This document shows, piece after piece, positions 53,539 through 61,597 of a stretch of DNA of 64,000 nucleotides. The notes under the pieces are model-generated. The model made no database searches. It had not been told where the DNA came from and was given only the letters and a program-made list of their open reading frames with translations. Each line of letters begins with the position of its first letter. Positions within the stretch are counted from its first letter, which is position 1. Source of the stretch: Gilvimarinus chinensis DSM 19667 (GTDB lineage Bacteria > Pseudomonadota > Gammaproteobacteria > Pseudomonadales > Cellvibrionaceae); assembly GCF_000377745.1 (NCBI RefSeq), contig NZ_KB898711.1, positions 186,001-250,000 on the forward strand. Direction: 5' to 3'. Both the position numbers and the translations under genes were made by a program.

Positions 53539-55143
53539 TTATTCTTTAAGTTTACGTCGCAACACTTTGCCCACATTGGTTTTTGGCAACTCATCACGAA
53601 ACTCAACGCTGCTGGGCACTTTATAGGCGGTGAGCGACTGACGGGCAAAATCTCGCACATCCTGTTCGCTCAGGTTGGGGTTACTGACCACCACAAAGGC
53701 TTTTACCAACTCGCCGCTTTCTTCGTCATCAGTGCCTACGACGGCCGCTTCGACAATATCCGGATGTGCGGTCAGGGCATCTTCCACCTCGTTGGGGAAC
53801 ACCTTAAACCCCGAGACATTGATCATGTCTTTTTTCCGATCGACAATTTTAACGTAACCTTCTGCGTCTATGACGGCGATATCGCCGGTTTTTAACCAGC
53901 CGTCATCGGTGAGTATTTCTTTTGTCGCGTCCTCTCGGTGCCAGTAGCCTTTCATTACTTGAGGGCCACGAACACACAGCTCACCGGCCTCGCCTACTGG
54001 CAAATCCGAGCCATCTTCGTCGATGGATTTCACTTCGGTTTGCGGCACGGGTAAACCCACCGTACCCAGCTTTATTCCCGAGCGCGGATTAATACACACC
54101 ACAGGCGAGGTTTCGGTTAAACCGTACCCCTCGCACACCGGAGTGCCGGTCACCTCTTCCCAGCGCTTGGCCGCATCATGAGTGAGCGCCATGCCGCCAG
54201 AAGAGGATAAGCGCATGTGTGAAAAATCCAGATTGCGGAAGTCTTCGTTGCGGCACAGAGCATTGAACAAGGTATTTAACCCAACAAAACAGGAAAACGG
54301 CTTACCTTTTAACTCTTTAACAAAACCCGGAATATCCCTTGGGTTGGGAATCAGAAGGTTTTCATTACCCAATGAAAACGCACACATGCAATGAATGGTG
54401 TAGGCGTAAATGTGATAAAGAGGCAGGGGTGCGACGAATAAATCCTGATTTTTGCGAAAGCAGTCCTGCATGTGCAGGTTAACCTGCAGCATGTTCGCTA
54501 CCAGGTTTTTGTGAGTGAGCATCGCCCCCTTGGCAACCCCGGTGGTGCCACCGGTGTATTGCAAAACCGCCACATCGTCTGGCGTAGCAGTGTAATTGTT
54601 AGGTGCTTGATTTGCAGCCTTAATAACCTGAGTAAAAGGCTCCGATTTGGCAAACGAAAAATCCGGCACCATTTTTTTAATATGCTTAACCACAAAATTA
54701 ACCAGAGTCCGCTTTAACGGCGGGTGCAAGTCAGCAAGCTCGGTGACAATGACATGCTTTACGTCCGTCTCATCGATAACCTCGGCAGCGGCAGCGGCCA
54801 CATTTGCCAGTACCACCAAGGCTTTGGCACCCGAGTCGGTCAGCTGGTGCTTAAGCTCAGAGGCGGTATAGAGCGGGTTGGTGTTCACCACGACCATACC
54901 GGCGCGGATTGCCCCGAATACCACTACCGGGTACTGCAACACATTGGGAAGCTGTACCGCGATACGATCGCCAGGTTCAAGGGATGTACACTGCTGTAAA
55001 TAGGCCGCAAATTGTCCGCTTAGGCGTTCCACATCGCGGAATGTGAGGGTGTGCCCAAGGCAGGTAAATGCGGGGCTGTCAGAGAACTCTTCACAGGCTT
55101 CAGTAAATACATCGACAATGGTGCGATTGCAGTCCAGAGTCAT
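53539..55143 (-). CDS. fadD: Long-chain-fatty-acid-CoA ligase
   Basis: This 534-residue AMP-forming acyl-CoA synthetase activates fatty acids. The P-loop-like motif YTGGTTGVAKGAMLT begins at Y196, EGYGLTETSP and the hinge DGWLKTGDIAVIDAEGYVKIVDRKKDMINVSG region follow, and the catalytic lysine is near the C-terminus in PKTNVGKVLRRKL. The length and the RMSSSGGMALTHDAAKRW-like stretch fit FadD. The ATG follows AAGGAGAGAGCGGT. It is probably co-transcribed with the patatin gene. Confidence 0.93.
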   Translation of the reverse strand: MTLDCNRTIVDVFTEACEEFSDSPAFTCLGHTLTFRDVERLSGQFAAYLQQCTSLEPGDRIAVQLPNVLQYPVVVFGAIRAGMVVVNTNPLYTASELKHQLTDSGAKALVVLANVAAAAAEVIDETDVKHVIVTELADLHPPLKRTLVNFVVKHIKKMVPDFSFAKSEPFTQVIKAANQAPNNYTATPDDVAVLQYTGGTTGVAKGAMLTHKNLVANMLQVNLHMQDCFRKNQDLFVAPLPLYHIYAYTIHCMCAFSLGNENLLIPNPRDIPGFVKELKGKPFSCFVGLNTLFNALCRNEDFRNLDFSHMRLSSSGGMALTHDAAKRWEEVTGTPVCEGYGLTETSPVVCINPRSGIKLGTVGLPVPQTEVKSIDEDGSDLPVGEAGELCVRGPQVMKGYWHREDATKEILTDDGWLKTGDIAVIDAEGYVKIVDRKKDMINVSGFKVFPNEVEDALTAHPDIVEAAVVGTDDEESGELVKAFVVVSNPNLSEQDVRDFARQSLTAYKVPSSVEFRDELPKTNVGKVLRRKLKE

Positions 55144-55221
55144 ACCGCTCTCTCCTTTTTGTACTTATTGATGTACCAGATCATAACGTAAGTCACGCCC
55201 TTGCAGGTATATATTCTGAGC

Positions 55222-55785
55222 TTAGCAGATAAGCGATGACAGATATGCGATTATCGCCGCCGTCAGCCCCCAAATGGTATGTCCCTGAGATTCAAACACA
55301 GGCACGGTTACTGTGGTTGCGCCGCGGGCAAAGGTGTCATGGCGCACCGCGCACTCAGGCTGCAGCTGACGTAAAGGAACGTGAAAAATCAAATCTAGCT
55401 CGGCCGGGTCTGGGGTAAGTCGCACCGGCTCACAGACCAAGCCCACCACTGGCGTCACTCTGACACCACGGCGAGTTTGAAAAGCGGGCATTCGCCCAAG
55501 CAGGCGTACCGCATCGGATGCCAGCCCTGTTTCTTCGAAGGCTTCACGCAGCGCCGTGTGGGCGAGGTTTTTATCTTCCGCCTCCCACATGCCACCGGCA
55601 AAGGCAATTTCGCCTGGGTGGTGCTGTAAATGTTGGGCGCGGCGGGTAAGAATAAGCTCGGGCTCACCGGCCGTGGTATCAATAGCCACCAGCACCGCTG
55701 CCTCACCTCGTGCAGGCGGCTCGGTGCGGCCAAAGGCTGCTGGCAATAACTGACTGGATAGATGAGACCAGAGCGCCTCAGACAT
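55222..55785 (-). CDS. NUDIX hydrolase, CoA pyrophosphatase-like
   Basis: This 187-residue protein has a complete NUDIX box (GGMWEAEDK... REAFEETGL), preceded by LTRRAQHLQHHPGEIAFAGG, which is the UPF0035-type signature of NudL-like CoA diphosphatases. It probably hydrolyses CoA or acyl-CoA derivatives. The start ATG at 55785 (MSEALWSHL) is chosen over an ATG 12 codons upstream that would overlap the YqfO-like gene further. The chosen start still overlaps the upstream gene's stop by eight bases, which suggests coupling. Confidence 0.88.
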   Translation of the reverse strand: MSEALWSHLSSQLLPAAFGRTEPPARGEAAVLVAIDTTAGEPELILTRRAQHLQHHPGEIAFAGGMWEAEDKNLAHTALREAFEETGLASDAVRLLGRMPAFQTRRGVRVTPVVGLVCEPVRLTPDPAELDLIFHVPLRQLQPECAVRHDTFARGATTVTVPVFESQGHTIWGLTAAIIAYLSSLIC

Positions 55786-56089
55786 CGGCAAGGCGCCAGA
55801 TATCATACGCCGGCTCTTCAAACGGGTGGGCTTTTAGCAGCGCCAGCTTCGCGGCTTTGATGTGTTCGTCAGCGCACACAAGCTCAACGCGCCATTCTGG
55901 ATCGCGGCTCAACTTGCCCTGGCTGCCACTGAAAGGATCGCTGCCTTCAAGGGGCCGAAACTGCCCCTGCCCCAACACCTGCCAGCAGCATTGATCGTAC
56001 TGGCCAATGTACCCGGCACCGGCCGCAAACACGGCTTGCTTTACCGGCTCGAGGTGACTGTCAGGCACAAAGAAAACGAATTTGTACAT
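55778..56089 (-). CDS. YqfO/NIF3-C-terminal-like small protein
   Basis: This 103-residue protein begins MYKFVFFVPDSHLEPVKQAVFAAGAG, contains YDQCCWQVLGQGQFRPLEGSDPFSG and ends HPFEEPAYDIWRLADV. That matches the CutA-like insert domain of NIF3/YqfO proteins found as a stand-alone family. The role is unknown; metal or small-molecule binding has been suggested for the fold. The ATG at 56089 follows GGAGGCGTTT. It starts 77 bases after serA and overlaps the NUDIX gene. Confidence 0.87.
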   Translation of the reverse strand: MYKFVFFVPDSHLEPVKQAVFAAGAGYIGQYDQCCWQVLGQGQFRPLEGSDPFSGSQGKLSRDPEWRVELVCADEHIKAAKLALLKAHPFEEPAYDIWRLADV

Positions 56090-56165
56090 AAACGCCTCCG
56101 TCTGGGGTCGGAGGTCGGATGTCAAACGCAAGGGGCGTCCAACATCCGCCATGGACTTACGAGAT

Positions 56166-57341
56166 TTAAATAACCCGTACCGAAATCACATGCTCAACCG
56201 CTTTGATCGCGGTAACCACATCCTCGGAGGGATTTTGCTCTACATCGATAATGTTATAGGCAATTTCACCACGGCTCTTATTGACCATGTCGATAACATT
56301 AACGTTGTTGTCCGCCAATACCGACAGCACATGGCCCAATACGCCTGATACATTCTCATTGCAAAAGGTAATGCGCGAGCTATCGCTGCCGGCGCGCTCC
56401 ATCTGTACCGCCGGGAAATTCACCGAATTTTTAATGTTACCGTTTTGCAGATAATCCATCAGCTGATCGGCCGCCATAATCGCGCAGTTCTCTTCGGCCT
56501 CAGCGGTGCTGGCACCAATGTGCGGCATGGCGTAAACATCGTCGCGGTTGAGCAAAATGGGCTCGGGGAAATCGCAGATGTACATGCGCAACTGTTTGGC
56601 ATCCAGGCTTGCGACAACAGCCTCGGCATCCACAATCGCTTCGCGGGCAAAGTTAAGCAGCACCGCACCGGTTTTCACGGATTTTAACGACTCTTCGTTG
56701 ATCAGGTGATGCGTCGCCTCAATAGCGGGCACGTGCAAGGTCACGTAATCGCAGCGAGACAGTAAAGACTGCAGGTTTTCCGCGCGCATTACCTGGCTTG
56801 GCAAGCGCCAGGCAGCCTCAACAGACAGAGCCGGGTCATAACCCACGACATTCATGCCCAGCGCCAAGGCCATTTCCGCCACCAGTGAACCAATAGCCCC
56901 AAGGCCAACCACCCCGAGGGTTTTACCCATCAACTCGCTGCCCGCAAACTGTGACTTCTGTTTTTCCATCAGCTTGCTCATTTCACCGGCGTCGGTCATA
57001 TCGGTCAGCGAATTGGACCAGTTCATACCGGGAATAATACCGCGTGATGCCAACAGCATTCCGGTCAGCACCAGCTCTTTTACCGCGTTGGCATTGGCGC
57101 CAGGAGCGTTAAATACCACCACACCTTTTTTGCTGTAGTCTTCCACCGGCACATTGTTGGTACCGGCACCGGCGCGGGCCACGGCTTTTACGGATGCAGG
57201 CAGAGCTTCATCGTGCAGCTTATGACTGCGCAAAATATAACCATCTGGGTTATTGATATCGCTGGCCACTTCGTACTGAGCGCGGTCAAAACGGTCGAGC
57301 CCCTTCACAGAAATTTTGTTGTAGGTCTTGATCTTGTACAT
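56166..57341 (-). CDS. serA: D-3-phosphoglycerate dehydrogenase
   Basis: This 391-residue NAD-dependent enzyme oxidises 3-phosphoglycerate as the first step of serine synthesis. The Rossmann motif is G146-L-G-A-I-G151, the catalytic residues are R233, a Glu near 260 (DFPEP) and H274 (MPHIGAST), and an ACT domain occupies about 318-391, which could allow serine inhibition. The ACT domain without the additional intervening domain matches the shorter class. serC lies 72 bases upstream on the same strand but is separated by an intrinsic terminator. Confidence 0.93.
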   Translation of the reverse strand: MYKIKTYNKISVKGLDRFDRAQYEVASDINNPDGYILRSHKLHDEALPASVKAVARAGAGTNNVPVEDYSKKGVVVFNAPGANANAVKELVLTGMLLASRGIIPGMNWSNSLTDMTDAGEMSKLMEKQKSQFAGSELMGKTLGVVGLGAIGSLVAEMALALGMNVVGYDPALSVEAAWRLPSQVMRAENLQSLLSRCDYVTLHVPAIEATHHLINEESLKSVKTGAVLLNFAREAIVDAEAVVASLDAKQLRMYICDFPEPILLNRDDVYAMPHIGASTAEAEENCAIMAADQLMDYLQNGNIKNSVNFPAVQMERAGSDSSRITFCNENVSGVLGHVLSVLADNNVNVIDMVNKSRGEIAYNIIDVEQNPSEDVVTAIKAVEHVISVRVI

Positions 57342-57367
57342 GTTGATTTCCCAGTGTTTTAAACAAA

Positions 57368-57389
57368 AGCGCGCTCTAAAGAGCGCGCT
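57368..57389 (-). terminator. Intrinsic terminator between serC and serA
   Basis: AGCGCGCTCT (57368-57377) and AGAGCGCGCT (57380-57389) form a perfect 10-bp stem with a two-base loop, followed by TTTTGTTT on the minus strand. It lies between the serC stop and the serA start, so it could end serC messages or reduce serA read-through. Confidence 0.8.
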
Positions 57390-57413
57390 AAACGGATTAC
57401 TTGGTGTGCGCTA

Positions 57414-58529
57414 TCAGGCGGTAACCTGCTCGTACGCCCAGCTTAACCAGGGCAGCAACGCTTTAAGGTCGGCCGTTTCAACCGTAGCGCCGCACCAAAT
57501 GCGTAAGCCCGGAGGCGCATCGCGGTAAGCGCCGATGTCATAGGCGACACCTTCGGTATCCAGTAACTTCACCATGGCTTTAACTTGCTCGGGCGTCGCG
57601 TCGAGCTTAAAGCACACGCTGGTGTTTGAACGGGTGGCCTTGTCGGCGGCAAGAAACTCAATCCAGTTGTTCTCGGCCACAAACGTTTCCAGCACCTCGA
57701 GGTTCGCTTCGCTGCGCTTAATGGTTTCGGCCACACCGCCAATGGATTCAACCCAGTTCAGGGCGTCCAGGTAATCGGCCACGCAGAGCATCGATGGGGT
57801 ATTGATGGTGGCGCCTTCAAAGATGCCCTCCACCAGCTTGCCGCCTTTGGTCATGCGAAACAGCTTAGGCATAGGCCATGGTGGCTCGTAGCTTTCCAGA
57901 CGCTCTACCGCGCGTGGGCCCAAAATCAATACACCGTGAGCGCCTTCGCCGCCCAGCACCTTTTGCCAGCTGAAGGTTACAACGTCCAGCTTCTCCCAGG
58001 GCAGATCCATGGCGAACACGGCAGAGGTTGCATCGCAGATGGTCAGCCCCTCACGATCATCCGCGATCCAGTCGCCGTTTGGCACCATCACACCTGAGGT
58101 CGTGCCATTCCAGGTAAAGATAACGTCGTGATCAAAGTTCACTTTGCCAAGGTCTGGCAACTCGCCGTAGTCCGCTTCCAAAGCGGTAACATTATCCAGC
58201 TTCAACTGTTTTGTGATATCGGTAAGCCAACCCTTACCAAAAGACTCCCACTGCAACACATCCACCGGACGCTGACCCAGCATGGACCACATGGCCATCT
58301 CTACCGCGCCAGTATCCGAACCCGCCACGATACCCACACGGTAACCTTCGGGCAGACCCAACAACTGCTTGGTTTGCTCACAGGCTTTACCCAGAGCATT
58401 TTTACCAATGCTCGAGCGGTGCGAACGGCCGAGGGTAGACACATCCAGATTATTGACGTCGTAGCCCGGACGCTTGCTGCAGGGGCCGGATGAAAAGTTG
58501 GGGTTTTGCGGTTTTACCGAAGGTTGCAT
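57414..58529 (-). CDS. serC: Phosphoserine aminotransferase (Methanosarcina/alphaproteobacterial type)
   Basis: This 371-residue class V PLP aminotransferase converts 3-phosphohydroxypyruvate to phosphoserine. The start at 58529 ([20 protein letters not shown]) is preceded by AGAGGA; an upstream in-frame start is rejected. The PLP lysine is K190 in [14 protein letters not shown], and [17 protein letters not shown] is typical of the variant serC group known from alphaproteobacteria and Methanosarcina, not of E. coli SerC. It lies directly upstream of serA. Confidence 0.9.
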   Translation of the reverse strand: MQPSVKPQNPNFSSGPCSKRPGYDVNNLDVSTLGRSHRSSIGKNALGKACEQTKQLLGLPEGYRVGIVAGSDTGAVEMAMWSMLGQRPVDVLQWESFGKGWLTDITKQLKLDNVTALEADYGELPDLGKVNFDHDVIFTWNGTTSGVMVPNGDWIADDREGLTICDATSAVFAMDLPWEKLDVVTFSWQKVLGGEGAHGVLILGPRAVERLESYEPPWPMPKLFRMTKGGKLVEGIFEGATINTPSMLCVADYLDALNWVESIGGVAETIKRSEANLEVLETFVAENNWIEFLAADKATRSNTSVCFKLDATPEQVKAMVKLLDTEGVAYDIGAYRDAPPGLRIWCGATVETADLKALLPWLSWAYEQVTA

Positions 58530-58724
58530 GGCATTCCTCTGAACAGTCCAGTAAGGGTGCACTACATAAGCGCCGAATGCGCTGCGTAGGTTAAAAATCG
58601 GGCGCTGATTATGCCAGCTGACGGCGATTCGGTCTATGGTGCGCCACGGGGCAATTTGTACCAAACACCGACAACCGCAACTCTGACAGTGCTCTGTCAG
58701 TCATTTGGGTTATAGTAACTCCCC

Positions 58725-59336
58725 ATGAGACACTTGGCCCACCACGTATTTATTGCTCTTATACTGGCGCTGCCCTTGCTATTGCTGGGGTGGAATGCCG
58801 AGCACATCAATCCTCTGCTGGAGTACCAACGTGCGGCCGTGGATGAGCACCAACCATGGCGTTTACTGACAGCCCATATCGTCCACTTGAATTTTATTCA
58901 CGCGGTTATGAACGCCGCAGCTCTGTTGTTAATTTTGTTTTGGACCGGGGCCGAGCGCCAACCACTGTCCATTGGCATCGCCGCACTTGGTTGTGGCTTA
59001 GTAATCAGCACCTGCCTTTATATATGGCAACCCCAGGTGACTTACTACGTCGGGTTATCGGGCGTGCTGCATGGGCTGTTGGTGTTTTTGCTCGCACCTG
59101 TGTGCACCCGCAACGACCCTGTAGGCTGGGCGGTTATTTTCGCCTTAGGCGTCAAGCTTTGTTACGAGCGGATTATTCCCGGCGGCCACAGTGCTACCGA
59201 GGTATTGATTGCCGGGCCCGTGTTGTCGGTCGCGCACTTATACGGGGCATTGGCGGGCGTGGGGCTGTCGTTTATTTGGATACTCAGCGAAAAGCTCGCG
59301 GGGCTGTTGAAACCTAACGCTCAGCGCTCAAACTGA
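58725..59336 (+). CDS. Rhombosortase (rhomboid-family intramembrane serine protease)
   Basis: This 203-residue protein has about six membrane segments. The catalytic dyad is S112 in GLSGVLHGL and H171 in VAHLYGALAG. The N-terminal GWNAEHINPLLEYQR and TAHIVHLNFIHAVMNAAALL match rhombosortases, which process proteins bearing a C-terminal GlyGly-CTERM anchor for surface display or secretion. No gene in this window ends in such a signal, so the substrates are elsewhere. The 3' end overlaps recX by 16 bases in convergent orientation. Confidence 0.9.
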   Translation: MRHLAHHVFIALILALPLLLLGWNAEHINPLLEYQRAAVDEHQPWRLLTAHIVHLNFIHAVMNAAALLLILFWTGAERQPLSIGIAALGCGLVISTCLYIWQPQVTYYVGLSGVLHGLLVFLLAPVCTRNDPVGWAVIFALGVKLCYERIIPGGHSATEVLIAGPVLSVAHLYGALAGVGLSFIWILSEKLAGLLKPNAQRSN

Positions 59337-59806
59337 CAAAAAATATGATCGGGACGGAACCCCCGATACTGCAAATACCGCACTTGGCGGGCTTTTTCTT
59401 TCGCATCGGCAGGCGCAGTAGAAAACTTCCGGGCAAGGACTTCCGCCGCCAACTCCATCCAATCCACCTCACACTCATCCAAGGCCTGCTCAATTTGCAC
59501 GCTGGCCACGCCCTTTTGGCGTAACTCGTGGGCAATTCGAATGGGGCCGCGACCACTGCTGACTGAACTGCGGATAAACATTTCCGTAAAACGCGTGTCA
59601 TCCAAATACCCCAAGTCAGACAGCCAATCGAGGGTTTCCTCAATTAATTCGGGGGTGTTTAGCTGCGAGGCGGAATGAAAACGCTGATTCAACTTTTGCG
59701 CTAATTCAGCTCTGGCGTGCTCTCGACGGGTTAACGAAGCGAGCGCGCTATTGCGCACTCGCTCTCGGATTTGCTCGGGGCTTTCGGCATCCATGTCTTT
59801 AGCCAC
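59321..59806 (-). CDS. recX: Regulatory protein RecX
   Basis: This 161-residue protein binds RecA filaments and limits their activity. It has the three-helix repeats (NSALASLTRREHARAELAQKL, LDWLSDLGYLDDTRFTEMFIRS, GPIRIAHELRQKGV). The start is GTG at 59806, just after the recA stop, although the ATG at 59794 is also possible. The near-zero gap to recA means they are transcribed together and share SOS control. Confidence 0.93.
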   Translation of the reverse strand: MAKDMDAESPEQIRERVRNSALASLTRREHARAELAQKLNQRFHSASQLNTPELIEETLDWLSDLGYLDDTRFTEMFIRSSVSSGRGPIRIAHELRQKGVASVQIEQALDECEVDWMELAAEVLARKFSTAPADAKEKARQVRYLQYRGFRPDHIFCQFER

Positions 59807-59807
59807 C

Positions 59808-60833
59808 TCAGGCCTCTTCTTCCTCGGTGGCCTCAGCGGGTTTTACCGTACCCAGTAACTCGCCGCGAACCCGACCTTCAAGCTCTTGGGCAATGTCCGG
59901 GTTTTCTTGCAAAAACTTCATCACATTGTTTTTACCCTGGCCAATTTTGTCGCCATTGTAGCTGTACCAGGCACCGGCTTTATCCACCATACCCAGTTTC
60001 ACACCATAGTCGACAACCTCGCCCATGCGATTAATGCCCTGGCCGTACAGAATCTGAAACTCGGTTTGCTTAAAGGGTGGTGCTACTTTGTTTTTAACCA
60101 CTTTCACTCGAGTTTCCGAGCCAATCACTTCATCACCTTCTTTCACTGCACCTATACGGCGAATATCCAAGCGTACAGACGAGTAGAATTTCAGTGCGTT
60201 ACCGCCTGTAGTCGTTTCGGGATTGCCGAACATCACGCCGATTTTCATCCGAATCTGGTTAATAAAAATCACCAGGCAGTTGGCATTTTTGATATTGCCG
60301 GTGATTTTACGCAGTGCCTGCGACATTAAACGCGCTTGCAAACCCACGTGGTGGTCGCCCATCTCGCCTTCAATTTCGGCCTTAGGGGTCAGCGCCGCTA
60401 CCGAGTCCACCACCAGCACGTCTACAGCTCCAGAGCGCACCAGCATGTCTGAAACCTCCAGCGCTTGCTCGCCGGTATCCGGCTGGGAGATGATCAAATC
60501 GTCAACATTTACGCCCAGCTTTTCGGCGTAAATGGGGTCCAGTGCGTGCTCGGCATCAATAAAGGCGCAGTTGCCACCGGCGCGCTGAGCTTCAGCGATT
60601 ACCTGCAAAGTCAACGTCGTTTTACCGGACGACTCTGGGCCATAAATTTCAACAATACGACCTTTAGGCAAGCCACCTATGCCCAAGGCGACGTCCAGCC
60701 CCAGTGAACCTGTAGAAATAGCGGGAATGGCGACATGTTCACGGTCGCCCATACGCATGACCGTGCCTTTACCGAACTGGCGCTCAATTTGACCCAGTGC
60801 TGCCTGCAAAGCCTTTTCTTTATTTGCGTCCAT
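59808..60833 (-). CDS. recA: Recombinase RecA
   Basis: This 341-residue recombinase forms filaments on single-stranded DNA and triggers LexA cleavage. Walker A is GPESSGKTT (65-73), and [13 protein letters not shown] and [29 protein letters not shown] are classical motifs. The ATG at 60833 ([10 protein letters not shown]) is preferred because TTGAGGTGATT precedes it; a GTG two codons upstream overlaps that ribosome site. Two LexA boxes lie upstream. Confidence 0.98.
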   Translation of the reverse strand: MDANKEKALQAALGQIERQFGKGTVMRMGDREHVAIPAISTGSLGLDVALGIGGLPKGRIVEIYGPESSGKTTLTLQVIAEAQRAGGNCAFIDAEHALDPIYAEKLGVNVDDLIISQPDTGEQALEVSDMLVRSGAVDVLVVDSVAALTPKAEIEGEMGDHHVGLQARLMSQALRKITGNIKNANCLVIFINQIRMKIGVMFGNPETTTGGNALKFYSSVRLDIRRIGAVKEGDEVIGSETRVKVVKNKVAPPFKQTEFQILYGQGINRMGEVVDYGVKLGMVDKAGAWYSYNGDKIGQGKNNVMKFLQENPDIAQELEGRVRGELLGTVKPAEATEEEEA

Positions 60834-60923
60834 AATCACCTCAACTGAAAAAACGAAAATTTGCTGTTTTTTTGCTCAATGCGCCACAACGATTTCAACC
60901 GCACATCAGCTTTTGGATTCAGC

Positions 60924-60970
60924 ATACAGGAAAAACCTGTATATGAAAACAGTACTATGAATTTATACAG
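60924..60970 (-). promoter_or_regulatory. Double LexA box and inverted repeat upstream of recA
   Basis: CTGTATATGAAAACAG (60937-60952) has the perfect CTG-N10-CAG form of an SOS box. CTATGAATTTATACAG (60955-60970) is a second box with one mismatch (CTA for CTG), centred 18 bases away. ATACAGG (60924-60930) and CCTGTAT (60936-60942) also form a 7-bp inverted repeat. LexA repression of recA-recX is expected. Confidence 0.8.
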
Positions 60971-60996
60971 TAGTAGAGTGTTAACTGCCCTGCCAC

Positions 60997-61500
60997 TTAA
61001 TGCTTACAGAGTTTGATCAGCTCTTGCAGCGCAGTCACACAGGCCTGAGCGCGGACCTGCTGGCGATCACCCTGGTAAACATAGCACTCAGACACCAGTT
61101 TATCGCCGGGCCCAGCCCAGGCGAGCCAAACCGTGCCCACGGGTTTATCGCGACTGCCCCCATCGGGCCCGGCAATACCGCTTACGGCAACGGCCAAGTC
61201 GGCCCCGCTGTGTACTCTGGCACCCTCGGCCATCTGCTCAACAACCACCCGGCTGACGGCGCCATGCTCATCCAGCGCGGTCTGCTGCACGCCCAGCAAC
61301 TTTACCTTGGCACTGTTGGAATAGGTTAACCACCCCATTTCAAACCAACCAGAGCTGCCCGGCACCTCGGTAATGGCGGCGCCGATCAAACCGCCCGTAC
61401 ACGACTCAGCGGTACTGACTCGCCACCCTTTCTCAGCCAGGCAGGCACCCAGTTCTCGGGTCAGGTGTAAACGGGTTAACTCCGTATCTTTGCTCGTCAC
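60997..61500 (-). CDS. pncC: CinA-family nicotinamide-nucleotide amidase
   Basis: This 167-residue enzyme recycles nicotinamide mononucleotide to nicotinic acid mononucleotide. The nucleophile is S33 in TAESCTGGLIG, and YSNSAKVKLLGV and VAVSGIAGPDGGSRDKPVGTV are the usual motifs. The start is GTG at 61500 because AGGAGG lies six bases upstream; a frame reaching 61533 is rejected. It lacks the N-terminal CinA domain, as expected of PncC. Its position ahead of recA is common in gammaproteobacteria. Confidence 0.93.
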   Translation of the reverse strand: MTSKDTELTRLHLTRELGACLAEKGWRVSTAESCTGGLIGAAITEVPGSSGWFEMGWLTYSNSAKVKLLGVQQTALDEHGAVSRVVVEQMAEGARVHSGADLAVAVSGIAGPDGGSRDKPVGTVWLAWAGPGDKLVSECYVYQGDRQQVRAQACVTALQELIKLCKH

Positions 61501-61597
61501 AATGGCCTCCTGTTGACCGTCTGTTGCGGGCATTTTAGAAGCGTCTGAAATAAAGCGATAGCCCGCACGCGAATGCGGCGGGCTTGAGGGGGGGGGA

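Noticed and set aside
56113-56149. Imperfect inverted repeat between serA and the YqfO-like gene
   Set aside because: Only the outer pairs match, and no T run follows, so I do not call it a terminator.
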